Program-made: the position numbers and the translations under genes
Shown: in pieces, positions 1 through 8,930 of the stretch
How the letters are laid out: each line of letters starts with the position of its first letter
How positions within the stretch are numbered: the stretch's first letter is position 1
The notes under the pieces: generated by a model
Told to the model about the DNA's origin: nothing
The model's database searches: none
Seen by the model: only the letters and a program-made list of their open reading frames with translations
Source of the DNA: Planctomycetota bacterium
GTDB lineage: Bacteria; Planctomycetota; J058; JAJDCQ01
DNA: 64,000 bases
Direction: 5' to 3'
Assembly (NCBI GenBank): GCA_029260755.1
Contig: JAJDCQ010000180.1
Location: 1-64,000 of the forward strand

Positions 1-217
1 CGGCGTCTCGCCGGACATCGCCGCGCAGGCCTTCGTTCCGCGGCCTCGCGAACGCCAAACGGGTTCCCTCGGCCGCGCGCCTCGGCCTGCACGACGCTGT
101 CTCGACGAGCCGCTCGCGTCATTCTGCAACAGCCTCCTAGCCGAACGCGACCCGTGCCGTGCGCCGCGCCGCCGGACATAATGTCCGGGGGCGCCCGCGC
201 CGGGCACCGATGAGGTC

Positions 218-679
218 GTGATGGGTACCGTGATCGATGACTACGTCTTCGACGCCGAGCCGCCGGGCACGCGCGACGTCGCCGTCGAGCTGACGCGCCG
301 AACCGGACTGCCCAGTCTCCTCGAGCCGGAGCCGCGGGGCGTCCCGACGAGCCTGCGCAGGGACGGAGCTCCCTGGGCGAGGCTGACCGTTCGCGAGGTC
401 GGCGACGGCGTCGACATCATCGCCGAGGGCGGTCGCGTCTCGGTCGAGTTCCACTCCTTCCCGCCGAGCCGCTTTCTTCGAGGGCACCTCGCGGCGACCC
501 TGCGCGCCCTCGGCGGGCGGGCGGCGTCGGTCGACCTGGACGCCGCAGCGCCGGAGACTCCGGCCGACGGGCCCGAGGACCCCGCGCGCCTCTGGACCGA
601 GCTCTCCGCCGCCGAGCGGCTCGCGGAGGCCAGCCCGATGCTCCGCGCGATCCGATCGATCGTCGCGGGCGGAGACTGA
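218..679 (+). CDS. hypothetical protein, 153 aa
   Basis: I do not recognise this protein. It is a 153-residue soluble-looking product with no signal peptide or membrane helix. The start is either GTG 218 or the ATG directly after it at 221. Codon use matches the neighbouring genes, with GC-rich third positions, and the opposite-strand frame reads as Arg-rich nonsense. The C-terminal half (SAAERLAEAS, LRAIRSIVAG) looks helical. It ends 1 bp before the convergent beta-propeller gene, so the two probably share a termination region. It could be a small accessory or regulatory protein; no function can be assigned. Confidence 0.6.
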   Translation: MMGTVIDDYVFDAEPPGTRDVAVELTRRTGLPSLLEPEPRGVPTSLRRDGAPWARLTVREVGDGVDIIAEGGRVSVEFHSFPPSRFLRGHLAATLRALGGRAASVDLDAAAPETPADGPEDPARLWTELSAAERLAEASPMLRAIRSIVAGGD

Positions 680-680
680 G

Positions 681-1982
681 CTACTCCTTCTCCGCGATGC
701 AGTAGAGATGGTCACGCCCGCGGAGGAAGAGCTCCTTCCCCACGATCACCGGCGAGGCGTCGACCGGCTCGCCGAGGTCGTTGCTCGCGAGCACCTCGAA
801 GCTCTCGGCGTGCTTCAGGACGAGCGTCGTCCCGTTGCGGCCGGTGATGAACACCTTCCCGGCGGCGCCGACGAGCGACGCGTAGATGTTCTTCATCCCG
901 GGAAGGCGCTGGTCGAGGTAGTGGACCTTGCCGGTCTTCGCGTCGAGGACGGTCAGGATCGCCGTCCGCTCCTTGGTGACGTAGAGCAGCCCGTCGTAGA
1001 GGAGCGGCGAGGCGACGTACGGCCCCGCCTCGTTCGTCTTCCAGATGACCTTGCCGCTGTCGGTGATGTCGCCGCGAGCGTCGAGCGGGATCGCGTAGAC
1101 GGCGTTGCCCCGGAAGCCGCTCGCTGCGTAGAGGACGCCGTCGGCCGTCATCGGCGCCGGGATCGGGTTCCGCGTCTGGCCGCCGCACGCCCAGAGGAGC
1201 TTCCCGTCCGTGATGTCGTAGCTGCGCACGCGGTTGCTGCCGTTCACGACCACCTGGATGACGCCGTCGTGGGTCACGATGAGCGGCGTGCTCCACGTCG
1301 AGCTCTCGTCGCGCTCGACCTTCCAGCGGGTCTTGCCGCTCCTGGCGTCGAGGCAGTAGACGAACGAGGGGCCCTCGTGGTCCCAGAGCTGGATCAGGCT
1401 CTCGCCGTCGACGACGAGCGAGCTCCCTTCACCGAACGACCGCCGGATCGTCTTGTCGCCGAGGTCGCGCTTCCAGAGCTCCTTCCCGTCGAGGTCGTAG
1501 CAGAACACGCCGCGGCTGCCGAACGAGACGTAGAGACGCTTCCCATCGGTGACCGGCGTGGGCGCTGCGTAGGAGGCGGTCTTGTGGACGCCTTCGTGCG
1601 GCTTCTCCTTCACTGCGACCTGGCGCCAGCGCTCCTCGCCGGTCGCCCGGTCGAGGCACAGGACGACGAACTCGTAGGGCGCGTCCGGCGCCGGGAAGGT
1701 CCCCGCCGTCGCGACCGCGGTCGTCACGAACACCCGGTCGCCCCAGACGATCGGCGTCGACTGACCCTGGCCGGGGATCGCGACCTTCCAGCGGACGTTC
1801 TCGGTCGCGCTCCACGTCGTCGGCGGGTCCCCGGCCGGCGCCGTCCCGTTGCCGGTCGGACCGCGGAGCTGGTGCCAGTTGGCGAGGCGCGCGTCGTCGT
1901 CGGCGCGGGGCGCGGCCGTCGCGGCGAGGGGAAGCGCGACGCAGAGGATCGCGAGCACGGTCCAGGTCATCGGGCGGGTCAT
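681..1982 (-). CDS. secreted PQQ-like beta-propeller repeat protein
   Basis: A predicted 433-residue exported protein. It starts MTRPMTWTVLAILCVALPLA, a signal peptide ending near ATAAPRADDD. A first blade (NWHQLRGPTGNG) follows, then repeated units of the PQQ/quinoprotein type such as VYCLDARSGKTRWK, LYAASGFRG and AILTVLDAKTGKV. The length is usual for this family, which is abundant in Planctomycetota. Members fold as 7-8-bladed propellers but most lack a proven PQQ cofactor, so dehydrogenase activity should not be assumed. The frame stays open upstream, but the start at 1982 fits the signal peptide and a GGAGG-like site. It is divergent from the membrane-protein gene at 2122. Confidence 0.88.
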   Translation of the reverse strand: MTRPMTWTVLAILCVALPLAATAAPRADDDARLANWHQLRGPTGNGTAPAGDPPTTWSATENVRWKVAIPGQGQSTPIVWGDRVFVTTAVATAGTFPAPDAPYEFVVLCLDRATGEERWRQVAVKEKPHEGVHKTASYAAPTPVTDGKRLYVSFGSRGVFCYDLDGKELWKRDLGDKTIRRSFGEGSSLVVDGESLIQLWDHEGPSFVYCLDARSGKTRWKVERDESSTWSTPLIVTHDGVIQVVVNGSNRVRSYDITDGKLLWACGGQTRNPIPAPMTADGVLYAASGFRGNAVYAIPLDARGDITDSGKVIWKTNEAGPYVASPLLYDGLLYVTKERTAILTVLDAKTGKVHYLDQRLPGMKNIYASLVGAAGKVFITGRNGTTLVLKHAESFEVLASNDLGEPVDASPVIVGKELFLRGRDHLYCIAEKE

Positions 1983-2121
1983 GATGCGGCCTCCATCGGG
2001 GCGGGTGCCGCGCGGGACGTCCGCGCGGCCGCGGATCGTAGCCGCCGCCCCGCCCCGGTCGCCAGCCGGGGTCGGGGCGCGATCCTTGACGGCGCGGCCG
2101 GCGTCGCGAAGATGCAGCGCG

Positions 2122-3171
2122 ATGAGCGACCCCGACTCCGACTCCGACCCCGCGCCCTCGGGGTGGAGCCGTTCGGACTCGATCCGGACGAACCTCCTCG
2201 CCCTCGAGCTGCTGCTGCTCGCCCTCATGATGGGGATCCTCTCGCAGGTCACCCAGATGTCGATCGCGCCGGCCGCGATGAAGCTCTTCCAGGAGATGGG
2301 GGCGCCGCTTCCGGCCCTCGTCGAGCTCTCCCTCACCTTCCCCGTCGGGTGCTTCGTCAGCATCGTCGGAACGCTCGGCGCCGGCGCGATCGCGATCGTG
2401 GCCCGCACCGGCCGACGCGGGCTCGTGCGCGGCGTCGCCGCGGGCGTGTGGGGGCTCGCCCTGCTCCTGATGATCCTCTGGATGGTCCCGCTCGTCGTGC
2501 TCCCGAACGAGATGGCCCGCCTCGCTGGCCCCCGCCTCGACTCTCCCCCCGTCGTGCCGGGTCGGACCGCCGCCCTCGCCCGGGAGACGATCGCCCGGGT
2601 CCGTCGCGAGCTCGCCGAGCGCTCGGGGCAGCACCGTCTCGAGGACGGCTCGGCGCTCCCCTACGTCCTCCTCGACGGCGGCGTCGGCCCCGTCCTCCCG
2701 TACGACGAGGCGCGCCGGCAGCACGGGTGCCTGCTCCTGCCGCGCCACGACCCGACGGTGCCGAACCGGTTCGAGCCCGAGATCGAGCGCTTCCGGAACC
2801 CCCTCCGCCGCTGGCCCTCGGCGAGCGGCCACGCGCCGACCCTCGAGGAGATCGGGCGCGATCCCCACGGCGAGCGTGACGGCGCCCTCTACCGGGAGAC
2901 GTACGACAGCTTCGACCCGCTGTTGCGCCACGAGATCCCGACCGAGGCGGTCGTGCGGGTCGAGGGGACGGCGCTCTCGTGGGCGCTTCGCGTCTGGCCC
3001 GAGCGCGCGCCCGGCCCCGAGGATCTCCCGCGCCGCACGCCGGACGAGGACCTCCACTTCGTCGAGGTCCTCATCTTCGGGGACTTCGACGACGCGGGCG
3101 TCGACGCCGAGAAGATTCCGAGAGCGAACGACGCGCTCGAGAGGTTCAAGGCGACGATGAGGACCCGATGA
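2122..3171 (+). CDS. membrane protein of unknown function, 349 aa
   Basis: I do not recognise this family. The start ATG at 2122 gives MSDPDSDSDPAPSG, an acidic cytoplasmic tail. Three hydrophobic segments follow in the first 140 residues: LALELLLLALMMGILS, VELSLTFPVGCFVSIVG with GAGAIAIVA, and GLALLLMILWMVPLVVL. The remaining 200 residues are hydrophilic and probably extracytoplasmic. The second hydrophobic segment has the layout seen in type II secretion F-like and similar inner-membrane proteins, but the match is too weak to name. Its stop overlaps the start of the next gene by 4 bp (ATGA), so the two are probably co-translated. Confidence 0.7.
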   Translation: MSDPDSDSDPAPSGWSRSDSIRTNLLALELLLLALMMGILSQVTQMSIAPAAMKLFQEMGAPLPALVELSLTFPVGCFVSIVGTLGAGAIAIVARTGRRGLVRGVAAGVWGLALLLMILWMVPLVVLPNEMARLAGPRLDSPPVVPGRTAALARETIARVRRELAERSGQHRLEDGSALPYVLLDGGVGPVLPYDEARRQHGCLLLPRHDPTVPNRFEPEIERFRNPLRRWPSASGHAPTLEEIGRDPHGERDGALYRETYDSFDPLLRHEIPTEAVVRVEGTALSWALRVWPERAPGPEDLPRRTPDEDLHFVEVLIFGDFDDAGVDAEKIPRANDALERFKATMRTR

Positions 3172-3674
3172 GCGAGCACCCCGAGAGCGCCGAGGTCCGG
3201 CCGGTCGTTCCGACGTTCGCCCTCTTCCTCGGCGGCCTCCTCGTCCTGCTTCCGTTCGCGGTCTTCGTCCTCGCGATCGTCCGGACGACGACGATCGCGG
3301 CGCGCGCCGAACGGGCGTCGAAGGCCTGGCGTGCGGACCGGGACGAGTCGCTGCGTCTCCACCGGCTCCTCGCCGCCCGCTCGGAGATCGAGCGAACGCT
3401 GCGCGAGCTCCGGGTGGCCCGGCGCGAGGGGATCGAGCCGACGCTCTCGGAGACTCGGACGGTCGGCTCGCCGGGCAACGTCAGCGCCGAGCCGGCGACG
3501 GCGACCGTGCGCGTCGCCCCGGCGGGCGCCGACGACGAGTGGACGATCTCCGTGGAGCTGATCGAGGCGCCGGACTGGTCGAACGAGGCGCCCGAGCCGC
3601 TCCTCGTCACCGCCCGGGCGCGGGTGACGGCCGAGACGATCGAGCTCCTCTCGATCGATCCCGAGGTCCCCTGA
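3168..3674 (+). CDS. single-pass membrane-anchored protein, 168 aa
   Basis: Unrecognised. It has one N-terminal transmembrane helix (about residues 14-37, LFLGGLLVLLPFAVFVLAIV) followed by a helical, charged stretch rich in Arg and Glu. That stretch is probably a short coiled coil (residues 55-85, RLHRLLAARSEIERTLRELR). The rest is a beta-rich C-terminal part. The topology resembles a small periplasmic-facing subunit anchored by its N-terminus. Its ATG overlaps the stop of the preceding membrane protein by 4 bp, so the pair probably acts together. Confidence 0.7.
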   Translation: MSEHPESAEVRPVVPTFALFLGGLLVLLPFAVFVLAIVRTTTIAARAERASKAWRADRDESLRLHRLLAARSEIERTLRELRVARREGIEPTLSETRTVGSPGNVSAEPATATVRVAPAGADDEWTISVELIEAPDWSNEAPEPLLVTARARVTAETIELLSIDPEVP

Positions 3675-3734
3675 CCGAGGGCCGATCGGCGAGGGTTCGG
3701 CGTAACGCTCCCGGCGACCGACGAGACCGACGAT

Positions 3735-4751
3735 GTGACCGTCTCGATCTTCCTGGTCCTCGCCGTCATCTGGCTCGCCTACGCGAACGGGGCGAACGAC
3801 AACCTGAAGGGCGTCGCCACCCTCCTCGGGAGCAAGACGGTCGGCTGGCGGGGCGGCCTCGCCTGGGCGACGGTGACGACGGGGGCCGGCTCGGTCCTCG
3901 CCCTCGTCCTCTCGACGGCGCTCGTCGACGCGTTCTCGGGCAAGGGCCTCGTTCCCGACGCCGTCCTCATCGACCCGGCCTTCCTCCTCGCCGTCGCGGC
4001 GGGCGCCGCGGCCACGGTCCTCCTGGCGACCGTCGTCGGCATGCCGATCTCGACGACGCACGCGCTGGTCGGCGCCCTCGCCGGCGCCGGCCTGGCCGTG
4101 CCCGGCGGCGGCCTGAGCCTCGGCGCGCTCGGGCAGTCGTTCGTCGTCCCGCTCGCGGTCAGCCCGCTCCTCGCCCTCGCCCTCTCCGCGATCCTCGATC
4201 GAGTCGGCCGTCTCGCCGGGCGTCTGGCGGGTCGAGGTCCGAGGGAGTCGTCTGGGCCGACCGATGGCGAAGCGCCGCGCTCGCTCGGGATCGACGGGCT
4301 CCACGTCCTCAGCGCCGGGGCGGTCGGCTTCGCGCGCGGCGTGAACGACACGCCGAAGATCGTCGCCCTGCTCCTCGCGGCGCAGGCCGTGACGCCGAAC
4401 CTCGGCCTGGCCCTCGTCGGCGTCGCCATGGCCGCGGGAGGGCTGCTCCAGGCCCGGCGCGTCGCCGCGACGATGAGCGAGGAGATCACCCCGATGAGCC
4501 CGGGCCAGGGGCTCGGCACGAACCTCACGACCGCCCTCCTCGTCCTGGTCGCGAGCCGCTTCGGCGTGCCCGTCTCGACGACGCACGTGAGCTGCGGAGC
4601 GCTCTTCGGGCTCGGCGTCTCCACGGGGCAGGGTCGCTGGAAGACGATCTCGCAGATCGTCTCCTCCTGGGTGCTCACCCTCCCGATCGCCGCCGTCGTC
4701 GCCGCGACCGTCGCGGCCGTCGCCTCGAGGCTGGCTGCCCCGGTCCTCTAG
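3735..4751 (+). CDS. PiT-family inorganic phosphate transporter
   Basis: A 338-residue integral membrane protein of the PHO4/PiT family, which moves phosphate with H+ or Na+. The two inverted family signatures are present: NGANDNLKGVATLLGS near residue 20 and ARGVNDTPKIVALLLAAQ near residue 205. Each is followed by a PxSTTHxxxGAL motif (MPISTTHALVGAL and VPVSTTHVSCGAL). The length is at the short end of the family, so the central cytoplasmic loop (GRGPRESSGPTDGEAP) is brief. The start is GTG 3735; an overlapping ATG is out of frame and closes at once. No phoU-like partner (DUF47) is adjacent, although one often accompanies PiT genes. Confidence 0.95.
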   Translation: MTVSIFLVLAVIWLAYANGANDNLKGVATLLGSKTVGWRGGLAWATVTTGAGSVLALVLSTALVDAFSGKGLVPDAVLIDPAFLLAVAAGAAATVLLATVVGMPISTTHALVGALAGAGLAVPGGGLSLGALGQSFVVPLAVSPLLALALSAILDRVGRLAGRLAGRGPRESSGPTDGEAPRSLGIDGLHVLSAGAVGFARGVNDTPKIVALLLAAQAVTPNLGLALVGVAMAAGGLLQARRVAATMSEEITPMSPGQGLGTNLTTALLVLVASRFGVPVSTTHVSCGALFGLGVSTGQGRWKTISQIVSSWVLTLPIAAVVAATVAAVASRLAAPVL

Positions 4752-4757
4752 CCCGCA

Positions 4758-5022
4758 TAGGGCATATCAACTTCGCTCAGGTCGATGAAGAGATGGAACC
4801 ACGGAGGCACGGAGGCACGGAGCAGCTTCGGATGATGCCCCGTCGCGGACCGATCCCGACGCTCCTTCTCTTGGCTCCCGTCGCCTCGCGTGACCGAGAC
4901 CGAGAGGGAGCCATCCTGGAGCCGGTCAGCTCGTGCGAGCGGGGATTTGGCGCACACAGTCGCCCCTCCGTGTCTCCGTGCCTCCGGGGTGACATCTGCT
5001 CGCCGAAGGCGAGCCCACTAGC
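4758..5022 (+). repeat. intergenic inverted-repeat element A (CACGGAGG type)
   Basis: The 466 bp between 4752 and 5217 holds no convincing gene. The left arm at 4797-4823 contains CACGGAGG repeated in tandem with an 8 bp period. It is matched in inverse orientation by CTCCGTGTCTCCGTGCCTCC at 4966-4985. A GCTCGCCGAAGGCGAGC hairpin at about 4999-5015 marks the right edge. The left outer edge (GGCATATCAACTTCGCTCAG, from 4761) is the reverse complement, with a few changes, of the outer edge of the element ending near 19870. The roughly 140 bp loop has no recognised content. Open frames here are artefacts of the repeat. The stretch 5023-5217 shows nothing clear beyond the leader of the next gene. 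Confidence 0.8.
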
Positions 5023-5217
5023 CGACCTCGAGACCGGTCCCACCACATCCGAGATCGCCACGAGATCGGAGGCAACACCTCCGATGTCGGCGCCTCCGCG
5101 TGCCGACGCTGCCGCGACCGGTCTGGTACGTCGCTTGCAATCCTCCTTCCGCCGGCCCGACTCGACCTGAGCGGGCGCATCTCTCACCTCGATCGACGTC
5201 CCCCCGGGAGACCGACC

Positions 5218-5703
5218 GTGAAGACCCATTCCAGGATTCTCGCCTGCGCCCTCATCGCCGCGGCCATCGTGCTCGTTCCCTCGACGACCGGGGCGGACGA
5301 CGACGGCGGATGTCCCGCGAAGACGATCAAGGAGGCCCCGTACTGCTCCGGCTGCAGCTCGATCCTCCAGGCGGGGCAGCTCGCGGGCGGCGGCTGCAAG
5401 AGCTGCAACGAGGGCAAGTCGGGCAAGGAGAAGATCAAGGCCGTGAAGGTCAAGGTCTGCGTCCGGACCGTCTACGCCTGCGACGAGCATCCGGACTCGA
5501 CCTCGGCGAAGGCCGGAACCTGCGGGGAGTGCAGCAACCCGCTCGAGAAGACGGCGGACATGGCACGGGTCGTGTTCAAGTGCACCGGGTGCGGCGCCGA
5601 AGGCAAGAAGGCCGGCCGCTGCAAGAACGCCGAGTGCAAGAAGGCGAAGAACAAGATCGAGGCTCGCTGCGAGAAGTCGGGGCGCGCGCCGCACACGGCC
5701 TAG
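5218..5703 (+). CDS. secreted cysteine-rich protein with CxxC pairs
   Basis: A 161-residue exported protein: MKTHSRILACALIAAAIVLV is a signal peptide ending near STTGADD. The mature part is Lys-rich and carries at least five CxxC-type pairs (CSGC, CKSC, CGEC, CTGC and a CKNAEC), arranged like successive zinc ribbons or metal-binding knuckles. The start is GTG 5218, preceded by GGGAGA. I know no named family. Structural zinc sites, other metal binding or disulfide-stabilised repeats are all possible. The gene lies alone between a repeat element and the carboxypeptidase gene. Confidence 0.72.
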   Translation: MKTHSRILACALIAAAIVLVPSTTGADDDGGCPAKTIKEAPYCSGCSSILQAGQLAGGGCKSCNEGKSGKEKIKAVKVKVCVRTVYACDEHPDSTSAKAGTCGECSNPLEKTADMARVVFKCTGCGAEGKKAGRCKNAECKKAKNKIEARCEKSGRAPHTA

Positions 5704-5732
5704 GGTTCTTCGCGCCTTCCCACGCGTCCTGG

Positions 5733-5757
5733 GGGCCCCGCCCGCCCGGTGGGGCCC
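5733..5757 (+). terminator. possible hairpin terminator after the Cys-rich gene
   Basis: GGGCCCC at 5733-5739 pairs with GGGGCCC at 5751-5757 across an 11-nt loop, 30 bp downstream of the stop codon. No T-run follows, so it may only stabilise the mRNA end or work with Rho. Confidence 0.35.
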
Positions 5758-5869
5758 TCGGCGTCGGCGGCCGGACGGACGAGCCTGATTGGGGAGCCGC
5801 TCCTCGATCCGACCCTCGGACTCTCGCGAGCGCGCAGCCGATCGATGGCCGGAGGAACGGACTGCCCCC

Positions 5870-7228
5870 ATGTCCGACGAGCTCACCCGCTTCCGCGACG
5901 TCGACGCCGAGGTCGTTCAGGCGGCGAAGGACATCAAGATCCTCAGCCAGATCGCCTGGCCGCCGGAGCTCGCGCAGGAGTTCCTCGCCGGCTGGCACGC
6001 CGGGCGCCCCGAGCTGCCGAAGCCGCCGCCGGTCGAGGTCGACCTCCACGACCACATGGCCACGCTCGAGCGCCTGAGCGTTCCGGTCGCCGACCACCCG
6101 GCGGCGGCGTTCATCGCCCGCACCGCGCACAGCTACCTCGAGGCGCTCCAGATGCTCGAGGCGGCCGGAACGCCGGCCTTCACCGAGCTCTCGACGAGCA
6201 TCTACGGCCGGCCGAACGACGGGGTGGCCCCCGGCGGCCTGACCAGCCTCCGGGCCGCGATCCACTTCGACCTGGCGACCCGCGAGCTGGGCGAGTCGTG
6301 CTTCATCGACGACGCGGACGCCTCGCTGACCGCGGAGGACGTCGCCGCCCGGATGCGTCCGGAGCTCGACGCCTTCTTCACCCATCACCGGGTGGAGGTC
6401 ACCGTCGACCCGTCCCTGGCGGCGAAGGCCGCGGCTGGCGCGCAGCGGATCCGCCTCCGGGCGGGGGCGCTCTTCAGCGAGGACGACATCGTCCAGCTCC
6501 TCAACCACGAGGGCTTCGTTCACTCCGCGACGCTGCTCAACGGGCGCAACCAGCCCCACCTCGCGTGCCTGAGCCTCGGCGCGCCGCGAACCACCTGTAC
6601 CCAGGAGGGGCTCGCCACCTTCTCCGAGCTGATCACCACGTCGATCGACCTCGCGCGACTCCGCCGGCTCGCGCTCCGCATCATCGCGGTCCACGAGGCG
6701 CTCTCGGGCGCCGACTTCATCGACGTCTTCAAGCTGTTCCTCGAGAAGGGCCAGAGCGAGCTCGAGAGCTACCAGTCGGCGATGCGCGTCTTCCGCGGCG
6801 GCGATGTGCGCGGCCGGGTCGCCTTCACCAAGGACGCGGTCTACCTCCGCGGCCTGCTCAAGACGCACGCGTGGCTGCACTCGGCCCTCGGCGCCCGCAA
6901 GGTCCAGTACCCTCACTACATCTTCGCGGGCCGGCTGACCTGGGGGGACGCCGAGGAGCTCGAGCCCTGCTTCGAGTCGGGGCTGATCGCGCCGCCGCTC
7001 TACGAGCCCCGGTGGGTGGCGCGGCGCAACAACCTCGCCGCCTACCTCTCGTTCTCGAGCCTGACCCACGACCTGCCGATCAGCGAGGTCGAGCTGGCCC
7101 ACTTCGCGACCCGCCGGTTCCGTGCCCTCGAGGCGGACGGAGACGACGAGCCGAGCTCGAGCGGCCCGTCCGCCGCCGGCCCCGGTCGTCCTCGGAGCGG
7201 CGCCGGGACGGGGAGGACGCCCGGCTGA
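5870..7228 (+). CDS. MATCAP/QEGLA-family zinc carboxypeptidase-like protein (DUF1704)
   Basis: A 452-residue protein of the family long named 'flavohemoglobin expression-modulating QEGLA motif protein' (DUF1704). It is now linked to the eukaryotic tyrosine carboxypeptidases MATCAP. The diagnostic HExxxH zinc motif is intact (H213-E214-x3-H218, in NHEGFVH). The QEGLA motif with the third ligand E246 lies in TTCTQEGLATFSE. The start ATG 5870 gives MSDELTRFRD; longer frames upstream are not needed. The bacterial substrate is unknown. No signal peptide is visible, so it is probably cytoplasmic. The C-terminal 35 residues are low-complexity. It has no operon partner on this strand. Confidence 0.85.
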   Translation: MSDELTRFRDVDAEVVQAAKDIKILSQIAWPPELAQEFLAGWHAGRPELPKPPPVEVDLHDHMATLERLSVPVADHPAAAFIARTAHSYLEALQMLEAAGTPAFTELSTSIYGRPNDGVAPGGLTSLRAAIHFDLATRELGESCFIDDADASLTAEDVAARMRPELDAFFTHHRVEVTVDPSLAAKAAAGAQRIRLRAGALFSEDDIVQLLNHEGFVHSATLLNGRNQPHLACLSLGAPRTTCTQEGLATFSELITTSIDLARLRRLALRIIAVHEALSGADFIDVFKLFLEKGQSELESYQSAMRVFRGGDVRGRVAFTKDAVYLRGLLKTHAWLHSALGARKVQYPHYIFAGRLTWGDAEELEPCFESGLIAPPLYEPRWVARRNNLAAYLSFSSLTHDLPISEVELAHFATRRFRALEADGDDEPSSSGPSAAGPGRPRSGAGTGRTPG

Positions 7229-7300
7229 CCGCGACCTCGGGGTCGGGTCACCGCGCGGCGCGGGAGTGCTTCTGTCCTTCTCACGCAGACTCGGCGGACG

Positions 7301-7996
7301 TCAGCGAATCCGCAGCGTCCGGCGGAGCAGGGCGAAGAACGGCTCGGCGACCGCGCGCTGGTCGTCGGCGCTGCGCATCGCGAGGACGAGCGACTGGCCC
7401 CTGCCCGACAGGGTGACGAGGGTGACGGTCGCCCGCGGACCGGCGGCGGTGCGGAACGCGAGCACCTTGCCGACGTGGGTCGTGCCGCCCATGTCGACGG
7501 GCTTCGGCGTGAGGGTGAGGTCGCTCGCCCCGAGCGCCTCCTCGTCGGCCTTGGACGCCGCCGCGACCTCCTCGACGAGGGCGACCCGGTCCCGCTCGCC
7601 GGCGTAGAACCGGATCTCGGCGACCGGCCCGTGCGGGTGCTCGAGGACGATGACCCGGCCGTGGTCGGTGTCGCGCACCCGCAGCATGATGAGCGGGCCG
7701 TAGTCGAACGAGATCGCCCGCGACTCGTAGTGCTGCACCTTGCGACGCACGGCGACCCGGTGCGTGCCGCCGCCGCGAGCGCACCCGACGGTGGCCTCGG
7801 CCCCCTCCTCGACGTCGACGGTCTTCCCGTCGATGGTGACCTCGAAGGTGACCCGTGCCGGCGGGGGGGTCTTGCCATCCCCGCCGTCCTGGCCGTCGGT
7901 CCGCGGCGCCGCGGCCGCAGCGACCCCTGCGACCAGCCCCAGGACGACCGCGACCGCGGCTCCGCGGCCCCGGCTCCACCGTCTCGCTGTGCTCAT
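7301..7996 (-). CDS. secreted protein of unknown function, 231 aa
   Basis: Unrecognised. An N-terminal signal peptide (residues 1-32, core GAAVAVVLGLVAGVAAAAA) is followed by a mature part with alternating beta-strand patterns and a single Cys (TVGCARGG). The C-terminal region (AMRSADDQRAVAEPFFALLR) resembles the tail of small lipid-binding or DUF1795/PsbP-like proteins that end in a short helix after a sheet. This resemblance is weak. The gene is convergent with the carboxypeptidase gene and divergent from the membrane protein at 8136. Confidence 0.65.
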   Translation of the reverse strand: MSTARRWSRGRGAAVAVVLGLVAGVAAAAAPRTDGQDGGDGKTPPPARVTFEVTIDGKTVDVEEGAEATVGCARGGGTHRVAVRRKVQHYESRAISFDYGPLIMLRVRDTDHGRVIVLEHPHGPVAEIRFYAGERDRVALVEEVAAASKADEEALGASDLTLTPKPVDMGGTTHVGKVLAFRTAAGPRATVTLVTLSGRGQSLVLAMRSADDQRAVAEPFFALLRRTLRIR

Positions 7997-8135
7997 CGTC
8001 GCTCTCCTCGAGGGGGATGAGCGGTCAGCCTAGCCCAGGGGCGGACGCGAACGCCACGCTCGCCGGCCGAGGTCCCTGGCCCTTGACCCGCATCTCGCAC
8101 CGCCGGAGAATCGGCGCAGCAAGGAGGTGCACGTC

Positions 8136-8930
8136 ATGAAGTGCCGCCGAGGCGCCATCCTCCTCACCGTGATCGGATCCATCGCCGTCGCCGGCTCCAT
8201 CGTCTTCTTCGGGTTCGCAAGCATCCGCGAGCGGAAGGAGATCGTCCCCATCGTCGCCGCCGCGTCGGCGACCCTCCTCATCGCCGGTCTCGGGCGGCTG
8301 GTCCTGGGGCGTGCCCTCGAGGGCGGGCCCGAGCTCCTCGAGCGCCATCGCCAGGAGCCGCCGCACCTCGGGTCGAACCTGATGCGGCTCGCCGGACTGG
8401 TGGTCGACGCCGCGCTGCCGTTCCTCGGCTTCACCGTGGGCGGCGAGATCATCCAGGACATCCTGAAGGCCGACCGCGACGTCATGGCGCTCGTCGGTGG
8501 GGGCATCGGCCTCGGCGCCGTTCTCATCCCCGCGGCCGTCTGGGGGGCGAGCGCCGGGATGCTGATCTTCGGCTTCCGCTGGGTGCGCGGCCGCGACGGC
8601 GAGCGGATCGGAGCGTTCCACGCCCTCCTCCGGGTGGCGCTCGGCGTCGCCGTCCTCCCGCTGGCCGCGGTCCTCTCCGCGCTCGCCTTCCTGTTCATCC
8701 CGAACAAGTGGAAGGCCTACACCAACAAGGGCATCTACCGGTTCAGAGATTCCCGCGGGAAGTTCGTCCTCGCCTTCTTCCGCCGCTCGCTCGCCGACGT
8801 CTTCCTCGGCACCGAGGCGCTCCGCCCAAGCTGGATCCGAAAGCTCCCGCCACCCCCACCCGACCCCGAGCTCGTCGCGGCGGCTCGGGCCGAGATCCTC
8901 GCCCGGATGAAGGCGCCGCCGCCCGCCTGA
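8136..8930 (+). CDS. polytopic membrane protein, 264 aa, unknown function
   Basis: The start is set by AAGGAGG at 8121-8127, 8 nt before ATG 8136; the GTG at 8127 overlaps that site and is unlikely. Four to five hydrophobic segments are visible: AILLTVIGSIAVAGSIVFFG, IVAAASATLLIAGLGRLVLG, LVGGGIGLGAVLIPAAVWGA, GMLIFGF and a long one at LLRVALGVAVLPLAAVLSAL. A basic amphipathic stretch follows the last one (IPNKWKAYTNKGIYRF), and the tail is Pro-rich (KLPPPPPDPEL). No family is recognised. Confidence 0.7.
   Translation: MKCRRGAILLTVIGSIAVAGSIVFFGFASIRERKEIVPIVAAASATLLIAGLGRLVLGRALEGGPELLERHRQEPPHLGSNLMRLAGLVVDAALPFLGFTVGGEIIQDILKADRDVMALVGGGIGLGAVLIPAAVWGASAGMLIFGFRWVRGRDGERIGAFHALLRVALGVAVLPLAAVLSALAFLFIPNKWKAYTNKGIYRFRDSRGKFVLAFFRRSLADVFLGTEALRPSWIRKLPPPPPDPELVAAARAEILARMKAPPPA

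Noticed and set aside
1..122. A minus-strand ATG at 122 with AGGAGG 10 nt upstream, open to the left edge
   Set aside because: Only about 40 codons are visible and the translation is Arg/Ala-rich without a hydrophobic or domain pattern, so it cannot be separated from a chance open frame in GC-rich DNA.
4777..5886. Long minus-strand open frames through element A
   Set aside because: They translate the repeat arms into PRRHGDTEG-type peptides and cross the real Cys-rich gene; they are repeat artefacts.
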